Assembly (NCBI GenBank): GCA_001683735.1 | Contig: LUGG01000003.1 | Coordinates: forward strand, 1,426,001 to 1,490,000 | Source: Grifola frondosa | Taxonomy: Eukaryota > Basidiomycota > Agaricomycetes > Polyporales > Grifolaceae | Direction of reading: 5' to 3' | DNA: 64,000 nucleotides | Shown here: in pieces, positions 31,224-43,765 of the stretch | Layout: every line of letters begins with the position of its first letter | Numbering within the stretch: the stretch's first letter is position 1 | Translations under genes and position numbers: made by a program | The notes under the pieces: generated by a model | Database searches by the model: none | Told to the model about the DNA's origin: nothing | Seen by the model: the letters and a program-made list of their open reading frames with translations, nothing else

Positions 31224-31748
31224 ATGCTGCTGAACTCGATACGAAGATGTGCAAAGAGGTCGATGTCCACGACGGTCCAGCCGTACCCATTCTCTAATGT
31301 TGCCATCATCCCTCCCCCTCATACAACTCCACCTCCAGAGCCCCTCCGCCTTGGCAAAGGTCTCATGTCATACCTCACACAAACACTCCCGAGCCCTGAG
31401 AAGCTAAAGCTCCTTGCTCTTTTCTCCAAACGACACCCATCGCGCATTCTTCCCGGATCTGTTCTTACTGTCACTCTGAACCATGCACCAAACACGTTCT
31501 CCGGGGTGCTCATGTCGATTCGGCGGCGGGGATTAGACACGTCGTTCCTCCTTCGCAACATAATCAACCGCACGGGTGTGGAGATGCAGTTCTCTGTATG
31601 TTCGCCGCACGTAACGGGCATCCAGGTTCTTCAGCGGGCAGGCGGCAAGGGCCCGAAGGACGCAAGGAGGATGCGCAGGGCGAAGCTGTTCTACCTCAGA
31701 GATGCGCCAGACAAGATGACGGCCATCTCCGCGGGTATGCGGGGATAG
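31224..31748 (+). CDS. IMG1: Mitochondrial large-subunit ribosomal protein bL19m
   Basis: A structural protein of the mitochondrial large ribosomal subunit, called Img1 in yeast. It is a single exon of 174 residues. The first 30 residues (MLLNSIRRCAKRSMSTTVQP) form a basic presequence. The bL19 core follows: RHPSRILPGSVLTVTLNHAP, then FSGVLMSIRRRGLDTSFLLR, then GVEMQFSVCSPHVTGIQVLQ, and a basic end (DARRMRRAKLFYLRD). All parts of the beta-barrel expected for bL19 are present and nothing is broken. Confidence 0.9.
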   Translation: MLLNSIRRCAKRSMSTTVQPYPFSNVAIIPPPHTTPPPEPLRLGKGLMSYLTQTLPSPEKLKLLALFSKRHPSRILPGSVLTVTLNHAPNTFSGVLMSIRRRGLDTSFLLRNIINRTGVEMQFSVCSPHVTGIQVLQRAGGKGPKDARRMRRAKLFYLRDAPDKMTAISAGMRG

Positions 31749-32989
31749 ACGGGTATGTGTGACGATACCCTTTATGTCTTACTTAAGGCGACTGACTTGC
31801 GATTCGACGCTCGTAGATGGCGTGTGGGAGCGGACTTCATATCGGTCCTGCTGCGTGCTATGAACAGGAAGCACCATTTGCTTGCAAGTGGACTGATTGC
31901 AGTCAGGAGATCGCAGACGGTCCCGCGCTCGTGTCGCCCCAACATGTGGAAGTCCGGTGACTGTATTCGGCGTCAGACACGTTCTCGGGCTTTTCTTCTT
32001 TGCTACTAAACAGGTCTATGTATCGATGAGACTTGCAAAGTTATCTCGGCATTCCCAACTTTGGACACATTCTCAAGTTCTTCCTGAGCTCGTGCCTCAA
32101 TATCTTCCCTCTGTGAATATCAACTACTGCGGTCTAGCGCAGAACGCGATACGCCTAGTCATTTCGCGTCTGCACGACTCGGACGTCTCGCAGCAGCACC
32201 GCTCTAGTTGCAAGGTTATGTCACTGGAATACGTGTCTTAACGTAACTCTCGTGTCGCGAGACCTCTCAAACGCTTCGCGATGTCCGTCCAACAGGCTGA
32301 TCGATGAGTAGGTTCGAGCTTTACAAGGAATCTCAGTAGAGTTTACTGCATTGAATCTCTGTTTGAAGTCAGAACTTGGAGTGATTGGAGACATCTCAGG
32401 TCTTCGGAACGTGGGCGCGGGGCTCTCTGAATAACCCGCCTATCCTTGTTCTCCGCATACTCGGACATGCAGCAACCTGTTCGGAGATCGCTTGTTAGCT
32501 TGCCGGAAGCAGCTGCGAGATACTCTACCCACCGTCTCTTCTGCCGCACAATGAGGTGGGCCTTCTCTCCCGCTTCCGTATTTCTGTATCTCGGAATGTC
32601 TGTCAGTGTCAGTTGTATGGCGAGGCGGTGAGAGATTCGTGCCGGACAGTCCGTGCTCCCGTTGAGAGTAGCGTAGCGCGCATGGAGTGATGGTCTATAA
32701 GTAATAACAAATCCTGTGCATTGACGGTCAAAAGGACCCCGAGTCTGCCGACCGACGATCTGGACAACTACCACGGCATTGTGAACAGCGAGAGATACCG
32801 ACGAGTTGAAGGGAATATTGGACGTCGGCGGCGAGGAGCCCCAAATCAGTTGAGCTTACATACGCTTGCGGCGCCACACTTCACTGCGACTCCAGTCAGG
32901 CACGCTCCCAAACAATCGCCGCGTGCGATCTTCGTCACAGTTTCTGCTTTGCCGTCCTTCATATACCACCACCACCACCATCCCTGGCC
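31749..32989. other. 1.2 kb spacer without a supported gene
   Basis: Short open frames on both strands, none with a recognisable product. The last 200 bp before 32990 are probably promoter and leader of the transcription-factor gene, including a CCA/ACC repeat at 32966-32981. Confidence 0.4.
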
Positions 32990-35900
32990 ATGACAGAGGC
33001 CCGCACGACTCCAGACAGCAACGACAACCCCACTATGACTCACACCTCCAAGAAGAAGCGCATCGACGACCAGGCCCTCCCCGCTGACATCGGCCTCAAG
33101 CCCGTCCAGCTGCAGCGCAGGAGGGTATGGCGTGCATGTGAATCTTGCAGGTGTGTCGCAGATCAAATACCATCACCTCGAGTTTTCCTCAGATCTCATT
33201 TGCGGCTTCTATCTCAGGCGGAAGAAGATCAAGTGCGACGGCATGGAGCCCACCTGCTCGCAGTGCGCAACATCCAAATCCCAGTGTACCTGGTTGCAGA
33301 CGAAGGACAGGGCGGCGCTGAGCCGACAGTGAGCTCCTATATTCTTCTCGGCCATGAGCGAGTTGTGTGAGCTGACAGTATGCAATAGCTATGTCCAAGA
33401 GCTCGAAGCCCGGCTTCTGCACATGGAGTCCCTATTCCACCAGGTCGCCCCCATCCTCGAGCAGGTCGGGCAGGCTACCGGCCTCGACCTGACTAACCTC
33501 ACATCCCCAGCCTCCGCCGGCGCACCCGGATCCGTCCCCAATGTGCTCCAATCTGTATTGCCGAAGATCAAGGAAGCTGCGGGACAAGACAACGGAAGCG
33601 TGCCGTACATGAACGGAGCTGCGCCAATTAAAGTCGAGGACGACATCTCCGACTCATTCGGCCAGCTCGCCCTCGACGAGCATGGTCATATGCACTGGAT
33701 CGGGGGTTCGTCGACAATGTCGCTTATTCAATCCTTCCGCGCAATGACCTCCTCCCCGTTACACCGTGTGTCGCCGATGGAGGAGGACCCTCTCGCACCC
33801 GGGCCGAGCGTCAACAAACTGTACTTCCCTGCCAGCGTGTTCTTCGGGAAAGTTAGGGCTTTACCCAGTCCCGAGGAGGTCGAGTATCCGGACCGTGATC
33901 TCGCGGACAAGATGGTGAGCGGGTGCTGTATGTTGTGATTACGGTGTGCTAACTTCCATATTAGGTGGATGCATATTTTGCACGATTCCACTTCCTCATG
34001 CCAATCATCGACAAACCGTCATTCATGCGACAGTACACGTTTCTAATGGATCATCGGAACGATTCTACTCTCGCCAAGAAACAGACTGCTTTTATTGCGC
34101 TTGTATGCGCTGTATTTGCAGTTGCGGCACGCCTCGTGGATGATCCACGCTTATCGAAGGCTGATAACCTGGACGATGCCGGGATGGGCATGGTTTATTA
34201 TGAACGGTAATCTTATTCAGTTGCGATGATCTGTGGCATCCTACTAACACCGTATTCAATTAGAGCGTTAATTTTACACTACATCAGCCACGTATCCATG
34301 CAGGTCGAGCATGTACAGTGCTTCCTGCTAATGTCCTCATTCTTATGTTCCGTCAACTGTCTACCGCAAGCTTGGCTCCTTGTCGGTCAGGCGGTGCGAT
34401 CCGCTCAAGATATAGGTCTTCATGTGCGTATCACCCTGAATCAGTAGTCTAATTGGCTCACTTCTTTCTCATCTAGCGATCTCCCCGTCGACTGCTTATT
34501 TCTCCTATCGAGAAGGAAACTCGCCGCAAGATCTGGTGGGGAGTGTATACCCTTGATCGGATGTTGGCACTTGCCCTCGGACGTCCTCTAGCTATTGAAG
34601 ACGCCGATTGCGATGTTGAGCTGCCGGTAGAGATTGACGACGAGAATCTCCCGGAGTATTTCTCAGGCGCGGCGATATCTCGCGACTCGCCGTCGTTGAT
34701 GCGCGGATACGTGGAGCTGATCTCACTCTACAAGATCGCTGGACAGGTTTTGCGCCAGGTGTACGCACTCGACAAGTGCAAGGACAATCTCGAGTTAGAG
34801 AAGCGCACAGAGCTGCAGCGCGCGGTGGACTCGCTCGACAAGAGTCTTACAAAGTGGTGCGACGACCTGCCGAGTATCTTCAAGTCGAATCCTATCACCG
34901 AGAAGCAGGTCACGATGGCTGCTGTGCTGTGCAGCCATTACTACTCTATCCTGACGACGTTGCATCGAAACTTCTTACCTGTTCGGCGCGACCAGCCGAT
35001 TGCCCCCCGCTCGACGGCGAAGGCCGTCTCCACCGCCCGAGCGTGCGTCCGCTTGGCACCTTCTATCAAGGCCGTAGTTCCCCGAGCCACCATCTCGCGT
35101 TTTTCATTCAGAATCTTTTTAGCTCTGCGGTCATCATATTACTCTACGCAATGCACGCCACGGACCCAGCAGCCTCCCACGCTGCCATGGACGAGGCTAG
35201 GAGCTGTCTGACAGTGCTGGAGACGTGGGAGGGGCACTGGCCTGGGGCGCGGAAGTGCAAGGAGCTACTCGAGGATCTGACCGCGACGGCGAGCGAGGCA
35301 ATTAGGGCTGCCGCCGGTGGCCATGTGAGGGTGTCTTCCAACGCATCATCCTCGGCATCCACTGCATCGGTTTTATCGGATGGGAGGATGTCCGCGCCAA
35401 TCTCGGTCTCCGTCTCGGAGAGGCTCATCAAGAGTAGGCCCCGGAGGAACCGGTCGCGTGATGTTCGTCTGTCTCCTCGGCAGGCGCAGGCGATGCAGTT
35501 TCGTCCCGACTGTGAGTGCTATTCTAAGACTTTTTGCGCATACACATGATATTCATGGTCGGCCCTAGCACTCCGTGCGAGGTCGACGTCCCGCAAACGG
35601 CCCCATGATGAGGACCTATTCTCAGATCCATACGCTATTGGTCTGCCAAGCTCATACCCCGGCCGATCGAACCTCAGTGCACACAGCTCTCCTGTGTCCG
35701 TGAACAGTCACCCATCGCCTCCTGGACAATCACTGGATGCCCAAGAGCCAAGTCCCCAGCTGGCATCCTCATCTTCCTACGGCCCATTGAACATCCCCCA
35801 GTCTCCGGCTGCTCCAGTGCCTCACGCGCATTTCGACTATGACTATGGCTTGTCCCAGAGTCCATCCGAGAGGTGGAATGGCACTGGGGGAGACGCCAAT

Positions 35901-36263
35901 GGGCTGAAGTTTTTCCCTTCCGGGTCGCAGCAGCAATCTGCGACGACGTTCAACAATAATACGTTCACGTCGCAGCTGCCTACGTTGGACACATCATATC
36001 TTGGGTACGACGGTACGGACTTGGGCTTTGGTGGCTTATCGAGCACGCCGCCATCTGCTGGCTTCGCTGGACCCGGACTGCCTTTCCGCGGGCTGGATTA
36101 TATCCGGAACTATAATCCAGGTGGAGGCGGATATCCTGTGGGTGGTGATCAGGATCAGTGCTGGCAGACGTTCGATTCTGGTGCTTTTGGGTACGATCCA
36201 GATATCCCATTCACCCTAGGCGATTTCTCTGGAGATGGACAGCACTGGCATGATGGACAGTAG
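32990..36263 (+). CDS. Zn2Cys6 transcription factor with a fungal-specific regulatory domain
   Basis: A Gal4-type DNA-binding regulator. The binuclear cluster is split by an intron: WRACESC joins to KKIKCDGMEPTCSQCATSKS and QC, giving six Cys with correct spacing. A coiled dimerisation helix follows (YVQELEARLLHMESLFHQV). The Fungal_trans domain starts at about 33960 with DAYFARFHFLMPIIDKPSF, followed by AWLLVGQAVRSAQDIGLH, and ETRRKIWWGVYTLDRMLAL with GRPLAIEDADCDVELP. The C-terminal 250 residues are Ser-rich and then Gly/Tyr/Asp-rich, a likely activation domain. Around 35080 the frame shifts at a C4 run; one added base restores AVVPPSHHLAFFIQNLF. The domain layout resembles XlnR-like regulators, but the target genes are unknown. 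Confidence 0.87.
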
Positions 36264-36689
36264 TGGCTGTGCTGTGACGCCTTTGGTCTGGATAATATTT
36301 GTAGGACTATGTTAACGTTGACGGTTTTGATTTTCATGACATGTATTTCCCCCTGTATCTGTATTCAAATTCCCGATTCTCTCAGTTTATAGCCACTAAT
36401 TGCACCATATGATTGACTATGAATGTCCTTTACTATGACCTCTGTAATTCTCTACTTTGTTCTTGTCTATTCTCTCCTACTTTCTGTTTCGCTCAGTAAT
36501 GAGAATTTTGCATGTAACAGTGTTGGTCTGTGTCGGTACTGCCGAAGTTCCGCGAGTCGCGACGCGTTCTGGTGATCACAGGTGATCGTATACACGGCCG
36601 GGATCTTCATATAGCCGACCGTGCTGCTAGTTATTAGTGCGGGGTCACCCCAGGTTCTACCTGCAACGTAACTTGAACAACCCCGCCAT
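36264..36689. other. Spacer: 3' flank and promoter
   Basis: T-rich downstream sequence of the transcription-factor gene and the promoter of the acyl-CoA dehydrogenase gene. No gene or E-box is seen. Confidence 0.5.
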
Positions 36690-38731
36690 AATGTCCTACC
36701 ACCCCATCGTTGAATATACCTCGCCGTCGTCATGGGCAATGGTAGGCACTTGAAAGTTCGCGCCAATAGCATTCTACTAAACCGCAGCAGGTGGAGGACA
36801 AGATTTCTCCGTTTGCAAAGGACACTCTTGCCAAGCTCATCCGTTTCATGGAGGTAAGCTTCCTTGCTGCTATCGACCTGCGTGCTCCAGACGTTTGCAA
36901 TATAGGACGAAATTATGCCGGCGATCAAAGTTGCGCATGCACAGTTGCCCACCGATCCTGCGACGCGCTGGAAGACAGTCATTCCCGTCGTCGCCGAGCT
37001 CAAGGGTAAAGCTCGTAAGCTAGGACTGTGGAACCTCTTCCTGAGCAAGACTCATTATCCCGAGTTCGGCGTCCCGCTCACGAATCTGGAGGTGCGGATA
37101 TTACGCAACTCGGTTATAAGCACTTTGTTTAGGAATTTATTTTCAGTATGCACTCATGGCCGAAATTCTCGGACGCGGCGGACAGCTGGCTTCCGAGTCT
37201 GTAAACTGCGCTGCTCCTGATACCGGCAATATGGGTCTGTGTTGCGCGTTTTGCCTCGTGTACGCGAGAAATTCATGTTAACATCTAGAGGTTCTGGCGA
37301 GATACGGATCCCCGGCACAACAGAAGAAATGGCTGGTTCCTCTGCTAAATGGCGAAACCCGCTCGGCGTTCTCCATGACCGAGAGATTTGGTACGTCCAA
37401 TCTTCTCTGACATGCGGCATGGAAATAATAGTTTTCACAGTTGCTTCTTCCGATGCCACAAATATCCGGACCACCATACGCCAGGAAGGTAATGAAATCG
37501 TGATCAATGGTCATAAGTGGTACGCGCCATAGTTCTGATTTTGCAGAATCTCTAATAACATTTATATAGGTATATCAGTGGCGCTGGCGATCCTCGATGT
37601 GCCATTCACCTTGTATTGGGAAAAAGTGATCCTAACAACTCGGACAAGTACAGACAGCAGAGCATTGTGATTGTGCCTCCTAACACTCCCGGAGTCAAGG
37701 TCATCCGTGCTATGCAGGTTTTCGGATACGACGATGCACCTGAAGGCCATTGCGAGGTCATCTACGGAGAATGTTCGCGTTCCTCTTGAAAACCTTGTTT
37801 TTGGTTGGGGTAAAGGGTTCGAGGTAATATTCTTATATTCTTGTTTTCACTCTCGTTCATCTGTGTGTTTTTAGATTATTCAAGGCCGCTTGGGTAGGTT
37901 TTCATATCTAATGATCCGCATCATCTCTTCTCACCCAATCCGTTAGCCCTGGACGAATCCATCACTGCATGCGTTCTATTGGCGTTGCCCAATATGCGCT
38001 GGATCTCATGATTCAGCGTGTGACTGACCCTGCGAAGAAGACCTTCGGGAAGTATCTGTATGAGCATGGTGAGTATTCATGGCATATAACGTGGCGTGTT
38101 AACATAGATTCCTTCGATTAGGTACCGTTGTTGCCGACATTGCAAAGTCTCGTGCTGAGATTGAATCTGCGAGGCTTCTCGTCCTGAGCGCGGCATTGCA
38201 AGTATGTACTATTTCTAGTTTCAGAGGCTCTCGCTCATTTATGACACGCAGATCGACAAAGCCAAGGCAAAGGGTGCCCTTAAGGAGATTGGGATTGCCA
38301 AGGTAGGTGTATGCCGTTGATTTCTCCAACAACAGTACTGATGTTCTCTCAGTTCGTGGTACCTACTATGGCGTGCCAAATAATCGACCGTGCTATTCAA
38401 GCGTATGGTGCCGAGGGCGTCAGTCAAGACACGCCACTCGCAAAAATGTATGCTCAGTTAAGAACCTTGCGCATTGCCGATGTATGTCGCATCTCGAGTT
38501 CTAATTTCGCGGACGCTAATAATGCTTTGCGTTCGAACAGGGTCCGGATGCTGTACGTGGTCCCCTACGACACGGGTAATCCTTCTCACTGAACTTTTTC
38601 CGCAGGTGCACATCCAGCAGATCGGGCAGAGAGAGTTGAAGCGCGCCCCTGCACTCACCCAACGCACGGCGGAGATCAAGAGGAAGGAAAGGGAGCTCGA
38701 GCAACGACTCGGTATCAAGGCTTCTCTCTAA
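36690..38731 (+). CDS. Acyl-CoA dehydrogenase, ACAD10/11 type
   Basis: An FAD enzyme that introduces a 2,3-double bond in acyl-CoAs; this branch is peroxisomal or mitochondrial in other eukaryotes. The order is an N-terminal helical domain ([20 protein letters not shown]), [20 protein letters not shown], then [36 protein letters not shown] (FAD-side loop), [14 protein letters not shown], then [14 protein letters not shown] and the C-terminal helical domain ([10 protein letters not shown], then [20 protein letters not shown] and RIADGPDAVH). No kinase-like ACAD10/11 N-terminus is fused. There are about 14 exons. At 37892-37894 a GGG run before a donor needs one more G to give LGPGRIHHC, another apparent lost base. 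The start has a good ATG at 36690. There is no clear peroxisome signal at the end (IKASL; the last three residues ASL are SKL-like only at the final position). Confidence 0.9.
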
Positions 38732-39089
38732 CTTAAATCCGACCTTCCTTTACGTGCAAGCTTGGCTTCGTGTGGAGTAGGGATCTTCTATATTTACAAC
38801 TGGGAATGTATGAGTACGGAATTGAAAACTCTGGACGTGGATCAGAAATCACGATCAGCGGTGGCCAAAGTTCGAGCGAGAATATGTACAAATTTCATGG
38901 AGCTTCTCTTTCAGCCCTGGCTCGGCTGCTGCTTCTCGTAGCTGGCGCTCTCTTAAAAATTCTTCTGTACAACACAAGAACTCGAGCCAGTGCTATTAGT
39001 TGACTCTTGAGTGAGAGACTACTATAGAGCAAAGCTCATCCTATTCTTGCGCGGGACACGTGACTTCTCTATTCTTGCTTTCGTCCCTC
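38732..39089. other. Spacer with the promoter of the next gene
   Basis: No gene is seen. A CACGTGAC box lies at 39057-39064. Confidence 0.5.
39057..39064 (+). promoter_or_regulatory. CACGTGAC E-box upstream of the gene at 39090
   Basis: 26 bp before the ATG at 39090. Its position overlaps the earlier ATG at 39060, which argues for the later start. Confidence 0.5.
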
Positions 39090-39608
39090 ATGTCGACGAG
39101 CAGCGTCCTCCGGGCATCCCTCCGTCGCGCGGGGTCATCATCGTGTAAACGATACTCTTCTACAAACGCAGCAGCCTCCTCCTCTGCGAACTCACCGGCG
39201 GATACCGTCTCCCTTCCCGCAGCAAAAATGCGCGCTCTCGTCACCCTCTACCAACAGTCTGGGGACTACATCACCCCGGAAAACCTTGATGAGGCTATTG
39301 ATGCCGCGTTCATCCACAACCCGTCTGCCAATTTTACCTCGCTGAATCCCGAGGAGAGCTATTTCGCCCTTATGGACCGACTACATGAGCGGCAGATCCT
39401 GCCACGGGTCGGCGAGGCGAACAGCGTGTCGCCAGTATCGAGCAACCGGAGTAGTGAGACTTGGAGCGAGTATAGGTCAAATAGGGAGATGGAGGTCATC
39501 AAAACGCTATATGGTGTAATTGGGAAAGGGAGGCCCGGGTGGGACGTGCTGCAGGATGAGAAGGAGAGGGTCAAACGCCATCTGGAGATGGATAAGGCGA
39601 GCTCATAG
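39090..39608 (+). CDS. Small mitochondrial-type conserved protein
   Basis: Not assigned to a known function. It is a single exon of about 172 residues. The N-terminus (MSTSSVLRASLRRAGSSSCK) is rich in Ser, Arg and Ala with no acids and looks like a mitochondrial presequence. The middle has KMRALVTLYQQSGDYITPEN, then LDEAIDAAFI and YFALMDRLHERQILPR; the end is charged (REMEVIKTLYGVIGKGRPGW, then DEKERVKRHLE). The start is chosen at 39090 rather than the in-frame ATG at 39060 because an E-box covers the latter. Confidence 0.65.
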   Translation: MSTSSVLRASLRRAGSSSCKRYSSTNAAASSSANSPADTVSLPAAKMRALVTLYQQSGDYITPENLDEAIDAAFIHNPSANFTSLNPEESYFALMDRLHERQILPRVGEANSVSPVSSNRSSETWSEYRSNREMEVIKTLYGVIGKGRPGWDVLQDEKERVKRHLEMDKASS

Positions 39609-40514
39609 GAGTATCGTACGTGTTATTTTTGCGTTACTAGTGGTTATCGGGCTAATACTCTGATAGGTGTGATGGTTGTGCCATTGCTATAGGATGCTAT
39701 TACACCATTAATTCTTTGGTGACATTGTCGTTAGCCCTCAATTGTATGAGACCAAGAGCTTTTGGCATGTTTCCTCATAGAGTCGCAGAAATGGAATTCG
39801 CGTCTCCGGCACCTCCATTGCGTATGATGTAGGAAATGGCCACCCATTTCTTTGAGCTTTCACTGCGACGTACAACAGTAGTATTTGCCGGGGCGGGAGG
39901 CGCAGAGGACGCGGGAATATTGTTCCTGCATATCTAACATCCTTGGCTGAGTCGTGTTCTGTAATCCTTGTGCAGGGGATGAATCCAACGTGGTGGCCGT
40001 TCATTCTGGGTAGCTGAGGTGAATATCGCACCAACATGGAGGACGTGTGGCAGTAACCCTGGACATGTGGTACTCGGAACACGAAGCTCTAATTTGACAG
40101 TAAATTTCAGTGCCAGATACGAGAAGGACTCGTGGAAGGCCCTCTGCGTACTTTATGGTAAATTCAGCATACTGCACGGGTGAATATTGGAATGCCCGCA
40201 GAGTGCCTCCGTTGGCGGTGTTGAGAATGAGTCATCCTTCACGCAGCAGACAATCTGGTACCGTGCCTTTGAAAGCACATATCGTTGAGTAATCCAGTCA
40301 TGATGACTGAGAGTGACTCAGAGCTCAGCACATAAACACAGCAGTATTTTCGAATGTGCTCGAGCAGCCACAGTGGACCCGATCTGATCTCAGAACTGTA
40401 CTTTTTCAGCCGATCTTACTTCGCAGCTACACAGTAACTTCAAACCACCGACATTACTTTCCCTCTTCACTTTCCTCTTCCCTCTTATACAACCACCAAA
40501 ACAGCCGCGTAGAC
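39609..40514. other. 0.9 kb spacer without a supported gene
   Basis: One minus-strand open frame (39738-40082) has no recognisable product. Nothing else is seen. Confidence 0.4.
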
Positions 40515-41242
40515 ATGGCCAAGTCGACCCGCTCAAAAATAAAACGCCATTTCCGCGCCAAGAAGCGTACGGAGGGGATCTATGCAGCGACAGAGGCCGC
40601 GAGGCTTAACAGGCTGCACCAGAAGCTGAAGGCACTCACCACCATCCCCGTAGATGGGAGTGCGCCGCTGGAGGAGGAGGTCTGGACCGGTTCTCGGGCG
40701 AGGATGAGGGCATGGACGCAGGTTGGTGCTGGTTTGCTCGGTTTGGTCTGCTGGACCCGCACGATGTCACCGCTGAGCGCATGGCGCTGTTCGACGACAG
40801 GTGTGGGGGAGGCAGTAACGACGGCGGCAGTACTCTTAATCATCTGTTCCCGGGCCTTCCGCTGGGTTCTGGCATAGATGGTTGACGCACCTCTTTTGCA
40901 GATGTTCCTGCTGGAGAAAAAGGCGCAGACGGAGTAGGTTCGCATTCACAACATCATCTACCTTGTCGGACACGGTCTCATTCTTTCCCATTCACTCTAT
41001 AATCCCGGATTGCTTTTCATTGTTTTGTTGTACATTAGACGCGATGGATCTCGACGACGGCGCTGCAGGTCCTTCGACTTCAGATTCCTCGAACCGGATA
41101 TCGACGCATGGCCCGGGGGTCTCGTAGGGAGGAGTGGAGGTTGTCAAAAGGATTGTCAGCGCGGCCTCCGAGGAAGGGCATGAACAGGCAGGGAACCCTA
41201 GCAGCACGCCGGAAATCGGGGCGGTCACAGCGCAGACGATGA
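40515..41242 (+). CDS. LLPH-like (DUF2423) small nucleolar-type protein, exon structure uncertain
   Basis: The N-terminus MAKSTRSKIKRHFRAKKRTE followed by GIYAATEAARLNRLHQKL is the signature of the DUF2423/LLPH family, small basic proteins linked to pre-60S ribosome assembly. The family C-terminus is found at about 41090-41242 as REEWRLSKGLSARPPRKGMN and RQGTLAARRKSGRSQRRR, then TGA. An exon beginning near 41041 (AMDLDDGAAGPSTS, then RISTHGP) leads into it. A frame change is needed at the G5 run 41115-41119. The middle (40680-41040) has more than one possible splicing path and a third frame that also looks coding. Both ends are secure; the internal structure is not. Confidence 0.7.
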
Positions 41243-41751
41243 GTTTATCCCCTCCCCTTTTTTCGCACTATTGTATACGTTATTGCATCAGGTTGTATGG
41301 ATCAAACATTGTTGTTTGCCAGTGTATGAACATAAGTTTCAGAGATTTTGATTATGAAAGAGCGGAGTAGGAGAGAGTGACTCGTGTATATACAGGTAGG
41401 ACGGGGGCTACAATTTGAAGAATATCTACACTATAGTGCACAACGGCAGGCTAGGCCGGACGTCACCCTGCCTATCCATCTTCATTCGACCTTGGGTGAC
41501 ACTTTCGTAGGGTATGATTACCAACAGCTGTTGGGAGGGTATTACTGACGTGAGGTATCTCTCGCGAATGTGAGAGCACGAGCAAACAGAAAGATAGACA
41601 ACTCCATTCTCACTATCCACGCATCTATTCCGTTCGCCAGAACACTTTTTTCTTCATCCACCTCAAACCGCGTTGCCAACCAAAGACGCACCCTTGGTCG
41701 AATGATCGGATGTGTCGTCGTCGACTAGATCGCTCCCCTTTCCCGGGCTCG
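41243..41751. other. 3' flanks of convergent genes
   Basis: No gene is supported between the LLPH-like stop and the minus-strand membrane-protein stop. Confidence 0.5.
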
Positions 41752-43486
41752 TCAGTGCCGGGGAGGGCCTGCACCGAACCCAGCCTCGTTAGCTTCGACG
41801 GTCCGCTGACGCCGCAGAGCGCGCGGTGGGAGCTCGGTGAGAGGGACGTACACGAAGTCTTCCATGATGATGTGGTCCGTCGTAACATGCACTTCCGGAC
41901 GGAGGGTAGGGTAGCGCGGGGGCTTGGGCATGCGCATCCCGCGCGGACTCATAGGAGACGCAAGCTGGGAGGTGCTGTGCACGTATACGTCTGGATTCTT
42001 GCTCAAGTCTTGGGCGCAGATTGAAGCTCGGCAAGCCGCAATGGCACTGGGAGAACGGGTGAGTGAGATTCACGGAGGAAGCAGGATTGGCAGGACATAC
42101 GTGAACGTTGCCGCTGGAACCTAGGCAATTGTGAGATGTTGTGATTGTAGACAACTAATGATCAAAGAAAATGGAAAACTTACAGTAGCGATACTAGGCA
42201 GGCATCGCCAGGTATGAGATAAAATATTCGCGTGATAAATAGATGATTAAACTCACATGTTCATCACAGCTACGCATGAACACCGAATAAATCTCAGATC
42301 GCCGTAGACAATTGAACGTGTCACTCACGATTTAAGTTGAGAACATTGAAGATCTGTAGAATGCCAGATAGTTGTCAGTAAAAGTATGATTTATCAGAAG
42401 GTCATACACACAGCAGGTAGAGTGTTGACAAAGAAGGCAGCAATGAAGTACACCAATCCGTCCGTGAATAGTAGTTGCAACGTATTTGAACGGTTGTCAC
42501 GCTTGAATACTAGAGCTGCGACCGTGAATACAAGGATAATCAAGTCGAAACCCATTGCTGAAGATTGAAGTTTTATGTGAGCACGTTGATTCAGGCGGTG
42601 GATTGCGATAACGTACTCATAAAAAGCATGATATTCAAAAACAAGTGGTTGGTCATCGACACGGAGCATGCTCCCTTCGTAGCATCGTACGTCGCTTGGA
42701 CGGTAAACATCCCGCGCCAAAGTAACGCCCAGTGTCCGAGACACAAGACACCGAAGGGAATGACGATCATCAGATTGCGCCCCCAGAGGTCGATTCTATT
42801 CGATTAAAGGCCGTTAAGCACGAGCTGGAAAAGAACAAACTACGCACGTTCTGAGCATAAGGGTCATTGAGGCGCAGAGGATTGCCATATTTCCGGCCCA
42901 CTGTGCCCGCATCTCGGTAAGTCCACACATTGAGGTGAGAACATAATACGTACGGCATTAAATGTATACAATGCTTGACAATTGATCTGCACAGTCTTCA
43001 GATATAATAGCACCATTATAATGGGAAATTACGCATACCGGGCGAGAGATGGTCAGGGATATAACGCTGGGAACTGGGTCAGCTTGGACATCATCGAATA
43101 AAAAGATAGAGTACGTACATGCCTATGAGAGAGAGGAATACACAGTAACGACAGAGGAAGAAGGTAACTAGGAAAAGGTACGGGTGGATCAGCAGCGGTC
43201 ATGCTACAGCCATGTAAACACTAACTCTGGAAGGAAACACGTGAGCATTGTCCGACATACGACCGGGTATAATGTGCTCACCATTGGCCAACTGAATTTG
43301 CGCTGTCCCTTCACGATGGACCACTCAAAGTGTGATGTCTGCAGAATCTCCCAGGCATAGAGGCCAAAACATGCGAAAATGACATTGGTGAAGACGACTA
43401 GAGAGTGTCAGACGGGCCATGAGGTCGGAAGGAGAAAACGCACTGCTGTCCCTCGCTATCTCCTCCTGCGACGTCCAATTAACCAT
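41752..43486 (-). CDS. Seven-span membrane protein of a basidiomycete family
   Basis: A multi-exon membrane protein whose role is unknown. The first exon is MVNWTSQEEIARDS, then after an intron VFTNVIFACFGLYAWEIL and QTSHFEWSIVKGQRKFSWP. Further helices read CRYCVFLSLIGM, TISRPVNCQALYTFNA, GNAAILCASTMLMLRT, MIVIPFGVLCLGHWALLWR, MGFDLIILVFTVAALVFK and LLFTDGLVYFIAAFFVNTLP. The cytoplasmic-type tail has NPDVYVHSTSQLASP and ends LPPRALRRQRTVEANEAG near 41770. About ten short exons are needed. Families with this layout are numerous in Agaricomycetes and are often compared with GPCR-like proteins, but no G-protein contact motif can be named here. Confidence 0.8.
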
Positions 43487-43611
43487 CTTGGCTCTACCTG
43501 CGAGGAAAAGGCGGGAATGGGGCGGGCTGGAGGGAAGAGAAGGGAGGGGAAGACCGAAAATATGCGAACGGAGATGTTATAAAGTTTAATGACATCGGCA
43601 CTGATGCGGTG

Positions 43612-43617
43612 CACGTG
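43612..43617 (+). promoter_or_regulatory. CACGTG E-box upstream of the membrane-protein gene
   Basis: GCACGTGT, 126 bp before the minus-strand start at 43486. Confidence 0.4.
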
Positions 43618-43765
43618 TCGGAGAACAATGAGCTTCCCTCCGACAAACAGGCTTCCCCTTACGTCTTTTCATGAACTTTAGTCGTCCGTGGTTTGTAACA
43701 CCGCTCAAACCCTTCGCCATGGCGACCCCACTACACCACTTGATATTTTTTCTTTTTTCGCCAGG